Notes: generated by a model not told the origin, from the sequence alone. DNA of 64,000 nucleotides from Paraburkholderia youngii (GCF_013366925.1 NZ_JAALDK010000001.1:2487089-2551088); one strand, 5' to 3'. Positions 1 to 9,131 are shown, counted from the first letter of the stretch. Numbers and translations: made by a program.

Positions 1-30
1 CACGTCAGGCACAAGGCTAGGAGACCCCCC

Positions 31-1530
31 TTGAGCTACCACTACGACGAGAAAATCGACGGCCCAATTGCGACACACGACAAAGCCACGGTCATCGCGC
101 AGTTGCGGGCGTTGATCCCCGACCTGCAATTGCTCCACGAGCAGGAAGATCTGCGGCCTTTTGAATGTGACGGCCTTGCCGCCTATCGCGCAACGCCGAT
201 GCTGGTTGCGCTGCCGCACACGGTCGACCAGGTCGAGACCTTGCTGAAATTCGCCAACGCCCAGCAAATTCCGGTGGTGGCACGCGGCGCCGGAACAGGT
301 CTGTCAGGGGGCGCGCTGCCGCTCGAGAAAGGCATCCTTCTGGTGATGGCGCGTTTCAATCGGATTGTCGAAATCGATCCCGAAGCTTGCACCGCGCGCG
401 TACAACCGGGCGTGCGCAACCTCGCTATCTCGCAGGCCGCAGCGCCTCACGGCCTCTACTACGCGCCGGACCCGTCATCACAGATCGCATGCTCGATTGG
501 CGGCAACGTCGCAGAGAATGCAGGTGGCGTGCATTGCCTGAAATATGGGCTCACCGTCAACAACATTCTCAAGCTCGAGATCCTCACTATCGACGGCGAA
601 CGCATCACGCTCGGCTCGGACGCTCTCGACGCACCGGGGTTTGACTACCTCGCGCTCTTCACTGGCTCCGAAGGCATGCTCGGCATCGTCACAGAAGTCA
701 CGGTGAAGCTGTTACCGAAGCCGCAAAGCGCAAAAGTGCTTCTCGCCAGCTTTGACGACGTCGAAAAAGCTGGAGCAGCAGTGGCCCAGATTATCGGCGC
801 GGGTGTCATTCCGGGAGGCCTCGAAATGATGGACAACCTCGCGATCCGCGCGGCCGAGGATTTCATCCATGCCGGTTATCCGGTTGACGCGGCAGCGATC
901 CTATTGTGCGAAGTGGACGGAGTCGATAGCGACGTGCAGGAAGACCTCGCGTGTGTGGAAGCTCTCCTACGTGCGGCGGGCGCTACTGACATCCGGGCCG
1001 CGAAGGACGAAGCCGAACGGCAGCGGTTCTGGGCTGGTCGCAAGAATGCATTCCCTGCTGTGGGCCGTATCTCCCCCGACTACTACTGCATGGACGGGAC
1101 GATTCCGCGCCGCGAATTGCCGCGCGTACTGAAGGGCATCGAAGCGTTGTCGAACGAATATGGGCTGCAAGTAGCGAACGTCTTCCATGCGGGTGACGGC
1201 AATATGCATCCTCTGATTTTGTTCGACGCGAACGCACCTGGCGAAACCGAACGTGCCGAAGTGCTCGGCGCGCGCATTCTCGAGCTGTGCGTTGCAGTGG
1301 GCGGCAGCATCACCGGGGAACACGGCGTCGGCCGTGAAAAGATCAACCAGATGTGCGCGCAGTTCAATAGCGACGAACTGACCTTCTTCCATTCGCTGAA
1401 AGCCGCGTTCGACCCCTCAGGCCTGCTCAACCCCGGCAAGAACATTCCCACCCTGCACCGGTGTGCCGAGTTCGGTTCGATGCACGTCCACCACGGCGTA
1501 CTGCCCTTTCCCGAACTGGAGCGTTTCTGA
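31..1530 (+). CDS. glcD: Glycolate oxidase FAD-linked subunit GlcD
   Basis: This is the FAD-binding subunit of membrane-associated glycolate oxidase, which oxidises glycolate to glyoxylate and passes electrons to the respiratory chain through GlcE and GlcF. The 499-residue length is normal for GlcD. The FAD_binding_4 fold is visible, with the glycine-rich VARGAGTGLSGG stretch near residue 83. The C-terminal FAD-linked oxidase domain carries FHAGDGNMHP (about 384) and GEHGVGREK (about 428). The TTG start is chosen because AGGAGA lies about 6 nt upstream and no better start exists. The stop overlaps the glcE start as TGATG, so the genes are translationally coupled. D-lactate dehydrogenases are related, but the glcE-glcF neighbours favour glycolate. 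Confidence 0.95.
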   Translation: MSYHYDEKIDGPIATHDKATVIAQLRALIPDLQLLHEQEDLRPFECDGLAAYRATPMLVALPHTVDQVETLLKFANAQQIPVVARGAGTGLSGGALPLEKGILLVMARFNRIVEIDPEACTARVQPGVRNLAISQAAAPHGLYYAPDPSSQIACSIGGNVAENAGGVHCLKYGLTVNNILKLEILTIDGERITLGSDALDAPGFDYLALFTGSEGMLGIVTEVTVKLLPKPQSAKVLLASFDDVEKAGAAVAQIIGAGVIPGGLEMMDNLAIRAAEDFIHAGYPVDAAAILLCEVDGVDSDVQEDLACVEALLRAAGATDIRAAKDEAERQRFWAGRKNAFPAVGRISPDYYCMDGTIPRRELPRVLKGIEALSNEYGLQVANVFHAGDGNMHPLILFDANAPGETERAEVLGARILELCVAVGGSITGEHGVGREKINQMCAQFNSDELTFFHSLKAAFDPSGLLNPGKNIPTLHRCAEFGSMHVHHGVLPFPELERF

Positions 1531-2597
1531 TGCACACAGAACCCGTCTCTATGGACGACAGCGAACGTCTCGTCGCCGAAGTCGGACAAGCGCTCGCCCG
1601 TGGCACTCCGCTCGGGATTCGCGGCGGCAATAGCAAGGGCTTCCTCGGCCGTCCCGTACGCGGCACGCCGATCGACACACGCTCGCATCGCGGTGTAGTG
1701 AGCTACGATCCCACTGAGCTAGTAATTACGGCACGCGCTGGCACGCCGCTCATAGAACTTAACGCGACACTCGACGCGGCTGGCCAGATGTTGCCGTGCG
1801 AGCCGCCCGGCTTCAATAGCGCCGCCACAGTCGGCGGCATGATGGCCGCCGGCATCTCTGGTCCGCGCAGGCCGTGGGCCGGTTCGGTGCGGGACTTCGT
1901 GCTCGGATGCCGGTTTATCACAGGCCGCGCGAAGCATCTACGCTTTGGCGGCGAAGTGATGAAGAACGTGGCTGGTTACGACGTGTCCCGCTTGCTTGCG
2001 GGTAGTCTCGGTTGCCTCGGTCTCGTCACAGAAGTGTCACTCAAGGTGTTGCCGAAACCACGTGCAAGCGCGAGCCTCATGCTCGAACTCAACGCGGACG
2101 AAGCACTACGCGAACTATCGGCTTGGCGCCGTGCCGTGCTTCCGATCAGCGCTGCGTGTCACGTTGACGGCCGTCTGCATGTGCGACTCGAAGGAGGCGT
2201 AGGCTCTGTGGCGTCGGCGGTGGATCGCATAGGCGGCAGCGAACTGAGTCCGGAATACTGGAACGACCTGCGCGAACATCGTCTGGCTTTCTTTGCGGAC
2301 CCGCGTCCGCTTTGGCGGCTGTCGTTGCCGAACGCCACGCCGTTGTTCGACCTGCCAGGTGACGCTTTGCTCGACTGGGGCGGCGCACAGCGCTGGTTGA
2401 AAAGCGAAGCGCCGGCCGAGATTATTCGGCAGATCGCACGCGCGGCGGGCGGCCATGCCGTCAGCTTCAGCCCCTGGGTCCACGCTGAGCCCTTCACTCC
2501 GCTCTCGCCCGCTTTACTGCGCTTTCATCAGCAATTGAAGCAGCGACTCGATCCGTGCGGCCTATTCAATCCCGGTCGCATGTACGCCGGGCTTTGA
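1530..2597 (+). CDS. glcE: Glycolate oxidase FAD-binding subunit GlcE
   Basis: This is the second flavin-binding subunit of glycolate oxidase, 355 residues from the ATG that overlaps the glcD stop. The frame is open 23 codons further upstream, but that part lies inside glcD and does not look like a GlcE N-terminus. The FAD_binding_4 domain is seen as GIRGGNSKGFLGR (about residue 29), then PGFNSAATVGGMMAAG and GGEVMKNVAGYDVSRL, all typical of GlcE. The C-terminus ends in the family-typical DPCGLFNPGRMY. It lacks the long C-terminal domain of GlcD, as expected. It is followed after about 35 nt by glcF. Confidence 0.95.
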   Translation: MHTEPVSMDDSERLVAEVGQALARGTPLGIRGGNSKGFLGRPVRGTPIDTRSHRGVVSYDPTELVITARAGTPLIELNATLDAAGQMLPCEPPGFNSAATVGGMMAAGISGPRRPWAGSVRDFVLGCRFITGRAKHLRFGGEVMKNVAGYDVSRLLAGSLGCLGLVTEVSLKVLPKPRASASLMLELNADEALRELSAWRRAVLPISAACHVDGRLHVRLEGGVGSVASAVDRIGGSELSPEYWNDLREHRLAFFADPRPLWRLSLPNATPLFDLPGDALLDWGGAQRWLKSEAPAEIIRQIARAAGGHAVSFSPWVHAEPFTPLSPALLRFHQQLKQRLDPCGLFNPGRMYAGL

Positions 2598-2632
2598 AAA
2601 CGTCTAGTCGCTCTACCAAAGGGATTTTCAGC

Positions 2633-3898
2633 ATGCAAACGAATCTCAGCGATGCGGCCAAGACTCTGTCGCGCGCGGACGAAGCCGAACAGATCCTGCG
2701 CTCGTGCGTGCACTGCGGCTTCTGCAACGCGACCTGTCCTACTTATCAACTGCTCGGCAATGAACTGGACGGACCACGCGGTCGCATCTATCTGATCAAA
2801 CAAATGCTCGAAGGGGAGCCAGTCACACGCAAAACGCAGCTGCACCTTGACCGCTGCCTCACCTGCCGCAATTGTGAAACTACGTGCCCCTCCGGAGTCA
2901 CCTATCACGCGCTGCTAGACATCGGCCGCGCTGAACTGGAACGGCGTGTCCGACGACCAGCCACCGAACGCCTGCTGCGCGAAGGGCTGCGTCGGACGAT
3001 TCCTCATCCCATGGTCTTCGAAGCGCTGCTAAAAGCCGGTCGAGTGCTTCGGCCGTTCCTACCGGCGCCGCTGAGACGCAAAGTCCCTAAGCGCGTCGTC
3101 CGCCCACTGTCCCGGCCTACACCACGGCATCAACGGACCGTGCTGATTCTGGAAGGCTGCGTCCAACCCACTCTATCGCCGAACACCAACGCGGCTGCCG
3201 CACGCGTGCTGGACCGGCTCGGCATCAGCATCACCAATGCCAATCAGGTCGGCTGCTGCGGAGCGAGCGATTATCATTTGAATGCTCAAGACGCTGGTCT
3301 CGCGCGTGCACGACGCAATATCGATGCGTGGTGGCCCGCCGTCCAGGCCGGCGCCGAAGCGATCGTGCAAACAGCGAGCGGCTGCGGTGCGTTCGTCAAG
3401 GAGTATGGACACCTGCTGCGCGAAGACCCGTCCTATGCAGCGAAAGCACAGCGGGTGAGCGAACTGGCACTGGACCTGGTCGAGGTGTTGGCTCGAGAGC
3501 CGATCGAGCGCTTGCAGACGGATCTTCCGGAGGACACGCAAGCTTCGTTGAGGGATGAACGTCCAAAGCCAGTACCGCGAAGAATCGCGTTTCACTGTCC
3601 CTGCACGTTGCAGCATGCGCAGAAACTGGGCGGAGCCGTCGAATCGATCCTGCAACGGTTAGGATTTGATCTCACCTCTGTGCCTGACGCACATCTGTGC
3701 TGCGGCTCGGCGGGCACCTATTCCATTACGCAGCCTGACTTGGCGGAAAGGTTGCGCAACAACCGACTGGATGCGCTGGAGGGCGGTAAGCCGGAGTTGA
3801 TTGTCACGGCCAACATCGGATGCCAAGTGCATCTGGACGGAGCGGGCCGCACACCAGTGCGTCATTGGATTGAGCTGATAGATGCGTCCTTGCCTTGA
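2633..3898 (+). CDS. glcF: Glycolate oxidase iron-sulfur subunit GlcF
   Basis: This is the electron-transfer subunit of glycolate oxidase, 421 residues from ATG 2633. The frame is open upstream, but the extra 26 codons overlap glcE and read as low-quality sequence. Two 4Fe-4S ferredoxin motifs are visible: CVHCGFCNATCP (about residue 25) and CLTCRNCETTCP (about 75). The C-terminal half holds two CCG-type cysteine-rich domains, seen as GCCGASDYHL (about 206) and CCGSAGTY (about 355), as in heterodisulfide-reductase-like subunits. It is the last gene of the glcDEF operon. No glcC regulator is visible in this window, though the region upstream of position 1 is not seen. Confidence 0.95.
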   Translation: MQTNLSDAAKTLSRADEAEQILRSCVHCGFCNATCPTYQLLGNELDGPRGRIYLIKQMLEGEPVTRKTQLHLDRCLTCRNCETTCPSGVTYHALLDIGRAELERRVRRPATERLLREGLRRTIPHPMVFEALLKAGRVLRPFLPAPLRRKVPKRVVRPLSRPTPRHQRTVLILEGCVQPTLSPNTNAAAARVLDRLGISITNANQVGCCGASDYHLNAQDAGLARARRNIDAWWPAVQAGAEAIVQTASGCGAFVKEYGHLLREDPSYAAKAQRVSELALDLVEVLAREPIERLQTDLPEDTQASLRDERPKPVPRRIAFHCPCTLQHAQKLGGAVESILQRLGFDLTSVPDAHLCCGSAGTYSITQPDLAERLRNNRLDALEGGKPELIVTANIGCQVHLDGAGRTPVRHWIELIDASLP

Positions 3899-3929
3899 AG
3901 TCCTCTCGGTTGCGCAACTCTGCGACAAT

Positions 3930-3970
3930 GAAGTGTCCGTTTCGGGGGATGTCGCGGAAACGGACGCTTC
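3930..3970. repeat. Inverted repeat downstream of glcF
   Basis: Arms GAAGTGTCCGTTTC (3930-3943) and GAAACGGACGCTTC (3957-3970) are complementary with one mismatch and are separated by 13 nt. There is no T-run after either arm, so this is not a classic intrinsic terminator. It could be a transcript-end hairpin or a mobile-element remnant. Confidence 0.6.
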
Positions 3971-4323
3971 GTCCTCTGCGTCAGAAGAAAGGTCTTCGGG
4001 AAAGCTGAGCACCTGGACGTTGGATTCAGTCCAGTTTTTCGCCTCGCCACGTAAAGTTGGGCAGATGCGTACGGGACGAGACTTTCCTCCATCGCGTGAG
4101 TCGCGCGGTTCCAGTTATCAGACTGCATTCTGGGTGGTCGCCCGCCGGCCGAGTCGTGCACTTGTAGTGCCGAATCGTTGAATCCCAAACGTGTCGACCT
4201 TGCTGGAGCCGCATCGCATCGGCGCCCTCTGCCGGAGGCGCTAGACGAAGTTGCCCGGAAAATGCCTCTTACGACCGTGGCTACGCGCCGATGAATTTCA
4301 GGCGTCGTCAGCTGACCGGTTTC

Positions 4324-4363
4324 GATGCGTGGACCATGCGACCGATGCGTGGACCATGCGACC
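4324..4363. repeat. Perfect 20-bp tandem duplication
   Basis: The unit GATGCGTGGACCATGCGACC occurs twice in direct succession (4324-4343 and 4344-4363) with no mismatch. It lies about 60 bp upstream of the TetR operator. The unit itself contains the half-palindrome GGACCATGCG. No function can be assigned; replication slippage is the simplest origin. Confidence 0.9.
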
Positions 4364-4425
4364 TATTCAATCAGGCCCCATTCGACTGCTGAAACTCAAT
4401 GTTGCTGAAAACGTGTTGATCATGA

Positions 4426-4449
4426 TTTAGATGATAACTATCATCTAAA
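4426..4449. promoter_or_regulatory. Palindromic operator of the TetR gene
   Basis: Arms TTTAGATGATA (4426-4436) and TATCATCTAAA (4439-4449) are perfectly complementary with a 2-nt centre. The site ends 24 nt before the ATG of the TetR-family gene. Its size and position are as expected for an autoregulatory TetR operator. The flanks also carry ACGTGTTG (4411) and CAACACGT (4450) as a second, off-centre inverted pair. Confidence 0.8.
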
Positions 4450-4473
4450 CAACACGTAACGGAGTGCCCCGTC

Positions 4474-5046
4474 ATGAGGAGATCGAAACTTGAAACTGCT
4501 GAGACCCGCCGTCGAATCGTCGATGTTGCGGCTCGCGCGTTCAGGGCGAACGGCATCCAGACGACAGGTTTGGCGGATCTGATGGCTGACGCGGGACTCT
4601 CGCACGGTGGTTTTTATCGGCATTTCGAGTCCAAAGACCATTTAATCGCACAAGCGTGCGAAGCCGCGCTAACCGAGATCATCGGCAAGCTCGAAGCGGC
4701 CGCGGGCGAGCGCACCGGCGCTAAAGCTTTCAAGGCCATCGTCGAGGCTTACGTGTCGACGTCCCACCGCGACGCACCGGCAGACGGTTGCCCGCTCGCG
4801 GGCATGGGCAGCGAGCTCGCGCGCGCCGACGGACAAACGCGGGCAGTTGCCGCGCGCGGGTTCGACGGTCTCGTCGACAGTCTGGCAAGTCGGTCCGGGC
4901 GTCGGCACCATGCAGCAGCAAGGTCCGAAGCGATCTTCGCTCTCTCGGCGATGATCGGCGCTCTCACCATGGCGCGTATCGTTGAAGACCCTGACGAGTC
5001 CGCGGCAATTCTTCAGACGGTCCAAGAACGCCTCATCAAGATGTAG
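4474..5046 (+). CDS. TetR/AcrR-family transcriptional repressor
   Basis: A 190-residue TetR-family regulator. The N-terminal helix-turn-helix spans about residues 8-55, with the typical GLADLMADAGLSHGGFYRHF recognition region followed by SKDHLI. The C-terminal ligand domain has the GCPLAGMGSELA signature seen in TetR proteins that often control nearby oxidoreductase genes. GGAG lies 10 nt upstream of the ATG. A strong 24-bp palindrome sits just before the gene, so autoregulation is likely. The next gene, an NmrA-like reductase about 150 nt downstream on the same strand, is the probable target. The ligand is unknown. Confidence 0.9.
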   Translation: MRRSKLETAETRRRIVDVAARAFRANGIQTTGLADLMADAGLSHGGFYRHFESKDHLIAQACEAALTEIIGKLEAAAGERTGAKAFKAIVEAYVSTSHRDAPADGCPLAGMGSELARADGQTRAVAARGFDGLVDSLASRSGRRHHAAARSEAIFALSAMIGALTMARIVEDPDESAAILQTVQERLIKM

Positions 5047-5197
5047 GTGGTGTGCAAGCCTGAAACTGAGTGCATTGCGCGCGCATCTAGATGTGCATAT
5101 GCACTTTATGGTTTCGAAACGATTTTTCGATGGCGGCGAGATCTGGTAGCCCCGCACTCGCGACGAGTGCTCACATCGTTAGACTGGAGAGTTCATC

Positions 5198-6079
5198 ATG
5201 CAGCAACGTAAATATCTGATCACTGGCGCCACAGGCAAGACAGGCGTCCACACCATTCGTCATCTGTTGAACGACGGGCATGCTGTCCGAGCCTTAGTAC
5301 ACCAGGAAGACGAACGCAGTGCAGCGCTTCGTGCCCAGGGCGCCGAAGTCGTCGTCGGCGATCTGCTCGAGCATGACGATGTGCTCCGCGCAATGGACGG
5401 CGTGACTGGCGCATACCTGTGCTATCCGGTGCGGCCGGGCTTCATCGAGGCGACAGCGTATTTCGCGGACGCGGCACGGCGTGCGGGGGTGGAAGTCCTC
5501 GCAGAAATGTCGCAAATCTCCGCGCGGGAAGACTCGAAGAGTCACGCGGCGCGCAATCATTGGATCGCAGAACGGGTTCTCGACTGGTCGGGCGTGCCAA
5601 CGGTTCACATCCGACCAACGTTCTTCTCGGAATGGCTGATCTTCCCATGGGTGCTCGATACCATCGTCAACGAAGGGAGAATTACCCTTCCTTACGGAAA
5701 CGGACGCCATGCACCGATTGCCGCGGAAGACCAGGCGCGTTTCATCGCTACCGTACTGACAAATCCTTCCGGCCATATTGGCAATACCTACGAACTGTGC
5801 GGTCCGATCGAACTCGACCATCAGGGCATCGCGGATGAAATCGGCAAGGTTCTCGACCGGGAAATTGTTTATAACCCAGCGACGCTCGACGAATATCGCG
5901 AACACCTGCAAAAGTACGGTCTTCCGGAGTTTATGATCCAGCACTTCATTGAGGTTGCCATCGACTACCAGAACGGTGTCTTCGCGGGCAAAGACGGCAT
6001 CATCGAGCAAGTCACCGGACAGGCGCCGCAAACCGTTGAAGAGTTTGTCCGCGCCAACCGGCAGCTTTTCGAAGGCTGA
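5198..6079 (+). CDS. NmrA-like NAD(P)-binding atypical SDR
   Basis: A 293-residue NmrA/SDR_a5-type protein. The Rossmann nucleotide-binding motif TGATGKTG lies at about residues 9-16, followed by the usual GDLLEHDDVLRAMDGV segment. Family members act as NAD(P)H-dependent quinone or azo reductases, or as redox sensors; no canonical YxxxK catalytic pair is evident. The start is well supported by GGAG about 9 nt upstream of ATG. It follows the TetR gene in the same direction and is the best candidate for control by it. The exact substrate cannot be read from sequence. Confidence 0.85.
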   Translation: MQQRKYLITGATGKTGVHTIRHLLNDGHAVRALVHQEDERSAALRAQGAEVVVGDLLEHDDVLRAMDGVTGAYLCYPVRPGFIEATAYFADAARRAGVEVLAEMSQISAREDSKSHAARNHWIAERVLDWSGVPTVHIRPTFFSEWLIFPWVLDTIVNEGRITLPYGNGRHAPIAAEDQARFIATVLTNPSGHIGNTYELCGPIELDHQGIADEIGKVLDREIVYNPATLDEYREHLQKYGLPEFMIQHFIEVAIDYQNGVFAGKDGIIEQVTGQAPQTVEEFVRANRQLFEG

Positions 6080-6217
6080 TGGGCGGCGGCCGGCTTGCTT
6101 CCGATGCTTTGTCACCGCTTCATATCGGCAAGTCACCTACGCCCCTGATTGCCTGCGGCAGGGTACGATAAACAGCATCGACCCGTTGGGGGACTCCTTG
6201 ATTGATGGAGAGCCGAC

Positions 6218-6727
6218 ATGAGACGTCTTTATTTCCTCGTACCTGACACGACGACGGCGAAGGCGATCGTAGACGACTTGCTGCGGGCGCGGATCACATG
6301 GCGACATATCCATGTTCTCGCGAATCACAGTGTCGCACTCGAACAGTTACCCGAGGCATCCTTGCTGCAAAGCAGCGACGTCGTGCACTCGCTCGAACGC
6401 GGCGTGGCGCTCGGCGGTGCGACCGGCGCGCTGCGCGGTCTCGTGGCGCTGGTCTATCCTCCCGCGGAGCTCGCAATTGCGGGCGGAGCCGTCGTCGCTT
6501 TGACGTTGGCAGGTGCCGGCTTCGGGGCCTGGACGGCCACGATGATCGGCGTCGACGACCCGAATACACGACTCGAGCGCTTTCGTGGCGCCATACGCGA
6601 CGGCCAGCTCCTGATCATGGCCGACGTGCCTGGATCGCGCGAACAGGAGATCGAGCAGATGGTCGCGCAGCATTTTCCGAAAGCCGATCTCGAAGGCGCG
6701 GAGCCCACGACACCGATCTTCCCCTGA
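6218..6727 (+). CDS. DUF1269-like membrane-associated stress protein
   Basis: A 169-residue protein that fits the DUF1269 type often seen in Burkholderia stress loci. The N-terminal part (RRLYFLVPDTTTAKAIVDDL) resembles a small alpha/beta nucleotide-like fold. A central Gly/Ala-rich stretch of about residues 68-110 (GGATGALRGL, then AIAGGAVVALTLAGAGFGAW) looks like one or two membrane-inserting helices. The C-terminus is soluble and acidic. GGAGAG lies about 8 nt upstream of the start. The biochemical role of the family is not established. Confidence 0.7.
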   Translation: MRRLYFLVPDTTTAKAIVDDLLRARITWRHIHVLANHSVALEQLPEASLLQSSDVVHSLERGVALGGATGALRGLVALVYPPAELAIAGGAVVALTLAGAGFGAWTATMIGVDDPNTRLERFRGAIRDGQLLIMADVPGSREQEIEQMVAQHFPKADLEGAEPTTPIFP

Positions 6728-6997
6728 GAAGCAGTCGAGACGAGCGGGGGCGGCAGGGTGTTGGTCTTCGCGTTCGCATGGCTATGGGGGTCTCGGCAGG
6801 TGCCTGGCTGCGCGAACAGAAACATGCGGTACTGACCGCATCCTGGGTCGAGTGCGCGCGAACTACAGGTATGGCCAACATCAGGAAACCCTATGGTAGC
6901 TGCGGTCGCTCATCGCACTCGGCACCGAACTTCAGCCAAATCAGTTCGCGCCGACCTGGCGCATTTCGTCGCCTCGAGCCCGATCCGTCGATCGGCG

Positions 6998-7285
6998 CTA
7001 CAGGGCCGCGATGAACTCGTTCCACGGCGTCGCCTGTAGGGTCTCGGTAGCGGCGTGTCCATAGCCGCGGATAATTAAAACCGCCAGCTCGAGCTGCTTC
7101 AGATCGTTCGACTCGACAACGTCCAGGACGTCGAAGCGCCCGAGCGTCAGATAGCTGTCCTTCCAGGTCACGGCAGGGCATTCGGTCCTGATCTTTTCGG
7201 CCACTGTGGCGGCGAGCTGCTTCAGTTCACTGGGATCCGTGAATGCGTCAGGAGCGAGACGGCTCAGGATGACGTAGGTAGCCAT
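6998..7285 (-). CDS. GYD-domain protein
   Basis: A 95-residue protein matching the GYD domain family: it opens with MATYVILSRLAPDAFTDPSE and has the central LGRFDVLDVVES segment, giving the alpha-beta ferredoxin-like layout expected. Length agrees with stand-alone GYD proteins. A GGAGG site lies about 6 nt upstream of the ATG. Molecular function of the family is unknown; members often sit among stress and redox genes, as here. The gene is transcribed convergently to the DUF1269-like gene. Confidence 0.85.
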   Translation of the reverse strand: MATYVILSRLAPDAFTDPSELKQLAATVAEKIRTECPAVTWKDSYLTLGRFDVLDVVESNDLKQLELAVLIIRGYGHAATETLQATPWNEFIAAL

Positions 7286-7442
7286 GGCATACCTCCGAGC
7301 AAAGAATTGGCCCGCTATCGGGCACGACAGTCCGAAGGAAACAAGCGGCCGCGCGTCAAGCAGAAGCGTTGCGGTGCGTCTTGAAGCGCAGGTGTAGAAG
7401 TGCGACCAGCCCCGGCGGGTTGGACCGGGGCTCCCTGCCAGG

Positions 7443-7769
7443 TCAGTGCAGTTGTCGCTTCAGGTCGGAAAGTTCAGAATGCATTGAACTGACGGTATCC
7501 ACGATTCCGTCGGCCAGACCACTGGCCTGTTGGCAAGCGCGTTCCGCACGATCACCGATCCGTTCGAGATCATCCACGCACTGCCGGATGCGATCCTCAT
7601 CTTTGGACGACATGATCTTCTTCGCCGATTTGCATTCCTTTTCGAGCTCATCCATCCAGTTCATCAAGTGCTTAGGAATCGTCGCGTCGGCGTGCAAGGT
7701 ACGTGATGCCTCGCTGACGGTTTGCTGAAGATGAGTAAAACGCTTTTGGATTTCACTAGCTTGCAACAT
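7443..7769 (-). CDS. Small coiled-coil hypothetical protein
   Basis: A 108-residue, charged, helix-rich protein without signal peptide or membrane segment. The pattern of residues 40-100 (MDELEKECKSAKKIM, then DDLERIGDRAERACQQ) suggests an amphipathic coiled coil. I do not recognise a named family; similar short proteins occur in Burkholderiaceae. The start chosen is the ATG at 7769, because AAGGGGG lies about 6 nt before it. A further in-frame ATG seven codons upstream has no clear ribosome site. Confidence 0.65.
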   Translation of the reverse strand: MLQASEIQKRFTHLQQTVSEASRTLHADATIPKHLMNWMDELEKECKSAKKIMSSKDEDRIRQCVDDLERIGDRAERACQQASGLADGIVDTVSSMHSELSDLKRQLH

Positions 7770-8467
7770 GATGCCCCCTTTCTTGAACATCAGATCCAGA
7801 GGAATTCAGGCAGCAGATGACGGTGTGTTGCCCGTGCCATCGCCATTCGCCTGATGCAGTCGGCGGCCAGCGATGTTGCATTGCGTCACGGCGGCACCTG
7901 GGCACGCGAAAGACGCATTTCCAGTGTAGGTCACAACAGGTCGCCTGCAGCGGTCCGCACAGTGCCCGACGAAATCAGCGTAACAGCCGACGAGCAGCGC
8001 ACCGACGTGACATAGGCGCTTGCTGTGTGAAGATCCACTAGGGCTGACACAGGTTTCGACGAAACGAGTGCTGCGGTTCGCGACTGCGACTGAGGTGCCG
8101 CTTCGACATCAGCGCATGAAGGGCGCCGTCACGTGAACGGAAAATTCAGCTGCAAACCGTGCCGCGTTCGCGCCCCAAAGCCTCGCTAGTCACGGTACCC
8201 TGATTCGATCGCGGAAGGCATGGCCAGCATTTACAAAGGAATCCTCTTCATTCGGGCAACCTGTAGGGCATCCGACACGCATCGGCGTGCGTGTCTTTGC
8301 TGCTACCAAGATAATCTGAGCCGGTCAATGTCAATTATCGCCATTGATGTATGAGTTTTGCCAACCCTTCACGGCCGTTGGGGCCGCAGCGGTTGAACAG
8401 TCGCACTGGCACCAGGCAACGGAGGTTCGCGACCGCATAGAGGGAAATAACCTGTCATCCGCGCGGG
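7770..8467. other. Intergenic region, nothing recognised
   Basis: About 700 nt without a supportable gene. Short open frames on both strands lack ribosome sites and recognisable content. The stretch separates the small stress genes from the decayed LysR gene and may be further decayed coding sequence. Confidence 0.5.
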
Positions 8468-8880
8468 CTACCGCTTTAATCGTTCCTGCAGGAACTCAAT
8501 GAAGCGCTGCGTTTTCGCGGGCAGCAACCGGGTTTCGGTGATGGCATAGACGGGCGTCGGCGTGCCGTGCCATGCCCGCATGATGGCGGCGCAGCCTCCC
8601 GCTGGCCAGTTCATCCGAGACGATTTCCTCTGGCATCAGGATGATGCCATGTCGAGCGTCGACAGCCTGCGGATCATGCCAACCCTGTTGAGCGCGAACC
8701 TGCCACCCACAGGTACAGTGGCGGTTCGCTTCCCGTCGTGCAACGTCCATGACCCGGCCTTCAGAATACTCAGGCACTCACCCATTCCCGCCGGCCGAGT
8801 GGCCGAACATCCAACGGCAGCCAACAAGGAGGTCCGGCCATCTGCGCCGGCTTCCAGTTGGCCTTGCTCGTCGCGTCACG
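8468..8880 (-). pseudogene. Decayed LysR-family regulator, C-terminal part
   Basis: The effector-domain end of a LysR regulator can be read on the minus strand only by switching frames. FGHSAGGNG (about 8790) lies in one frame. DGKRTATVPVGGRFALNRVG (about 8700) lies in a second. GIILMPEEIVSDELASGRL (about 8620) follows in another. The end WHGTPTPVYAITETRLLPAK through the stop at 8468 again needs a frame change. The N-terminal helix-turn-helix was not found. At least three frameshifts and a lost 5' part make this a pseudogene. It is divergent from the SDR operon at 9.3 kb, so it was probably a former regulator of it. Confidence 0.75.
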
Positions 8881-9097
8881 ATGCGCGGCCTTGCTCGACG
8901 AAACTGCTCCATATCATGGAAACCTTGCCTCTTTGCTCGGAGAGTTTCGCTCGCGCACGACCGAGTGGCTGATGCCGCGTGCATTGCGAACGGTCAAAGT
9001 CATACAAAACAAAGGCTTACAAGACGATTTGTGGTAGCACTCCGCTTCTGAAAGTCGCGCGCCACGGGAGAGCAGATTTATCGGGGTTTATACCCGA

Positions 9098-9112
9098 GTC
9101 CACAATACGGAA
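9098..9112. promoter_or_regulatory. IclR-like operator box 3
   Basis: GTCCACAATACGGAA, whose complement TTCCGTATTGTGGAC shares the TCCGTATTG core with the box at 13516. It lies just upstream of the putative -35 of the SDR operon, a position suited to activation by the IclR protein encoded at 12.5-13.3 kb. Confidence 0.55.
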
Positions 9113-9131
9113 TTCTTTGTTTTCGACGCCG

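Larger units (their letters stand above)
3899..4473. other. Intergenic region without a recognised gene
   Basis: About 575 nt lie between glcF and the TetR gene. Short reading frames exist on both strands, but none has a convincing ribosome site or a recognisable product. The region holds the inverted repeat at 3930-3970, a perfect 20-bp tandem duplication at 4324-4363, and the TetR palindrome at 4426-4449. Confidence 0.6.

Noticed and set aside
3882..4181. A 99-codon plus frame after glcF
   Set aside because: It starts inside glcF and runs through the inverted repeat; no family resemblance or ribosome site.
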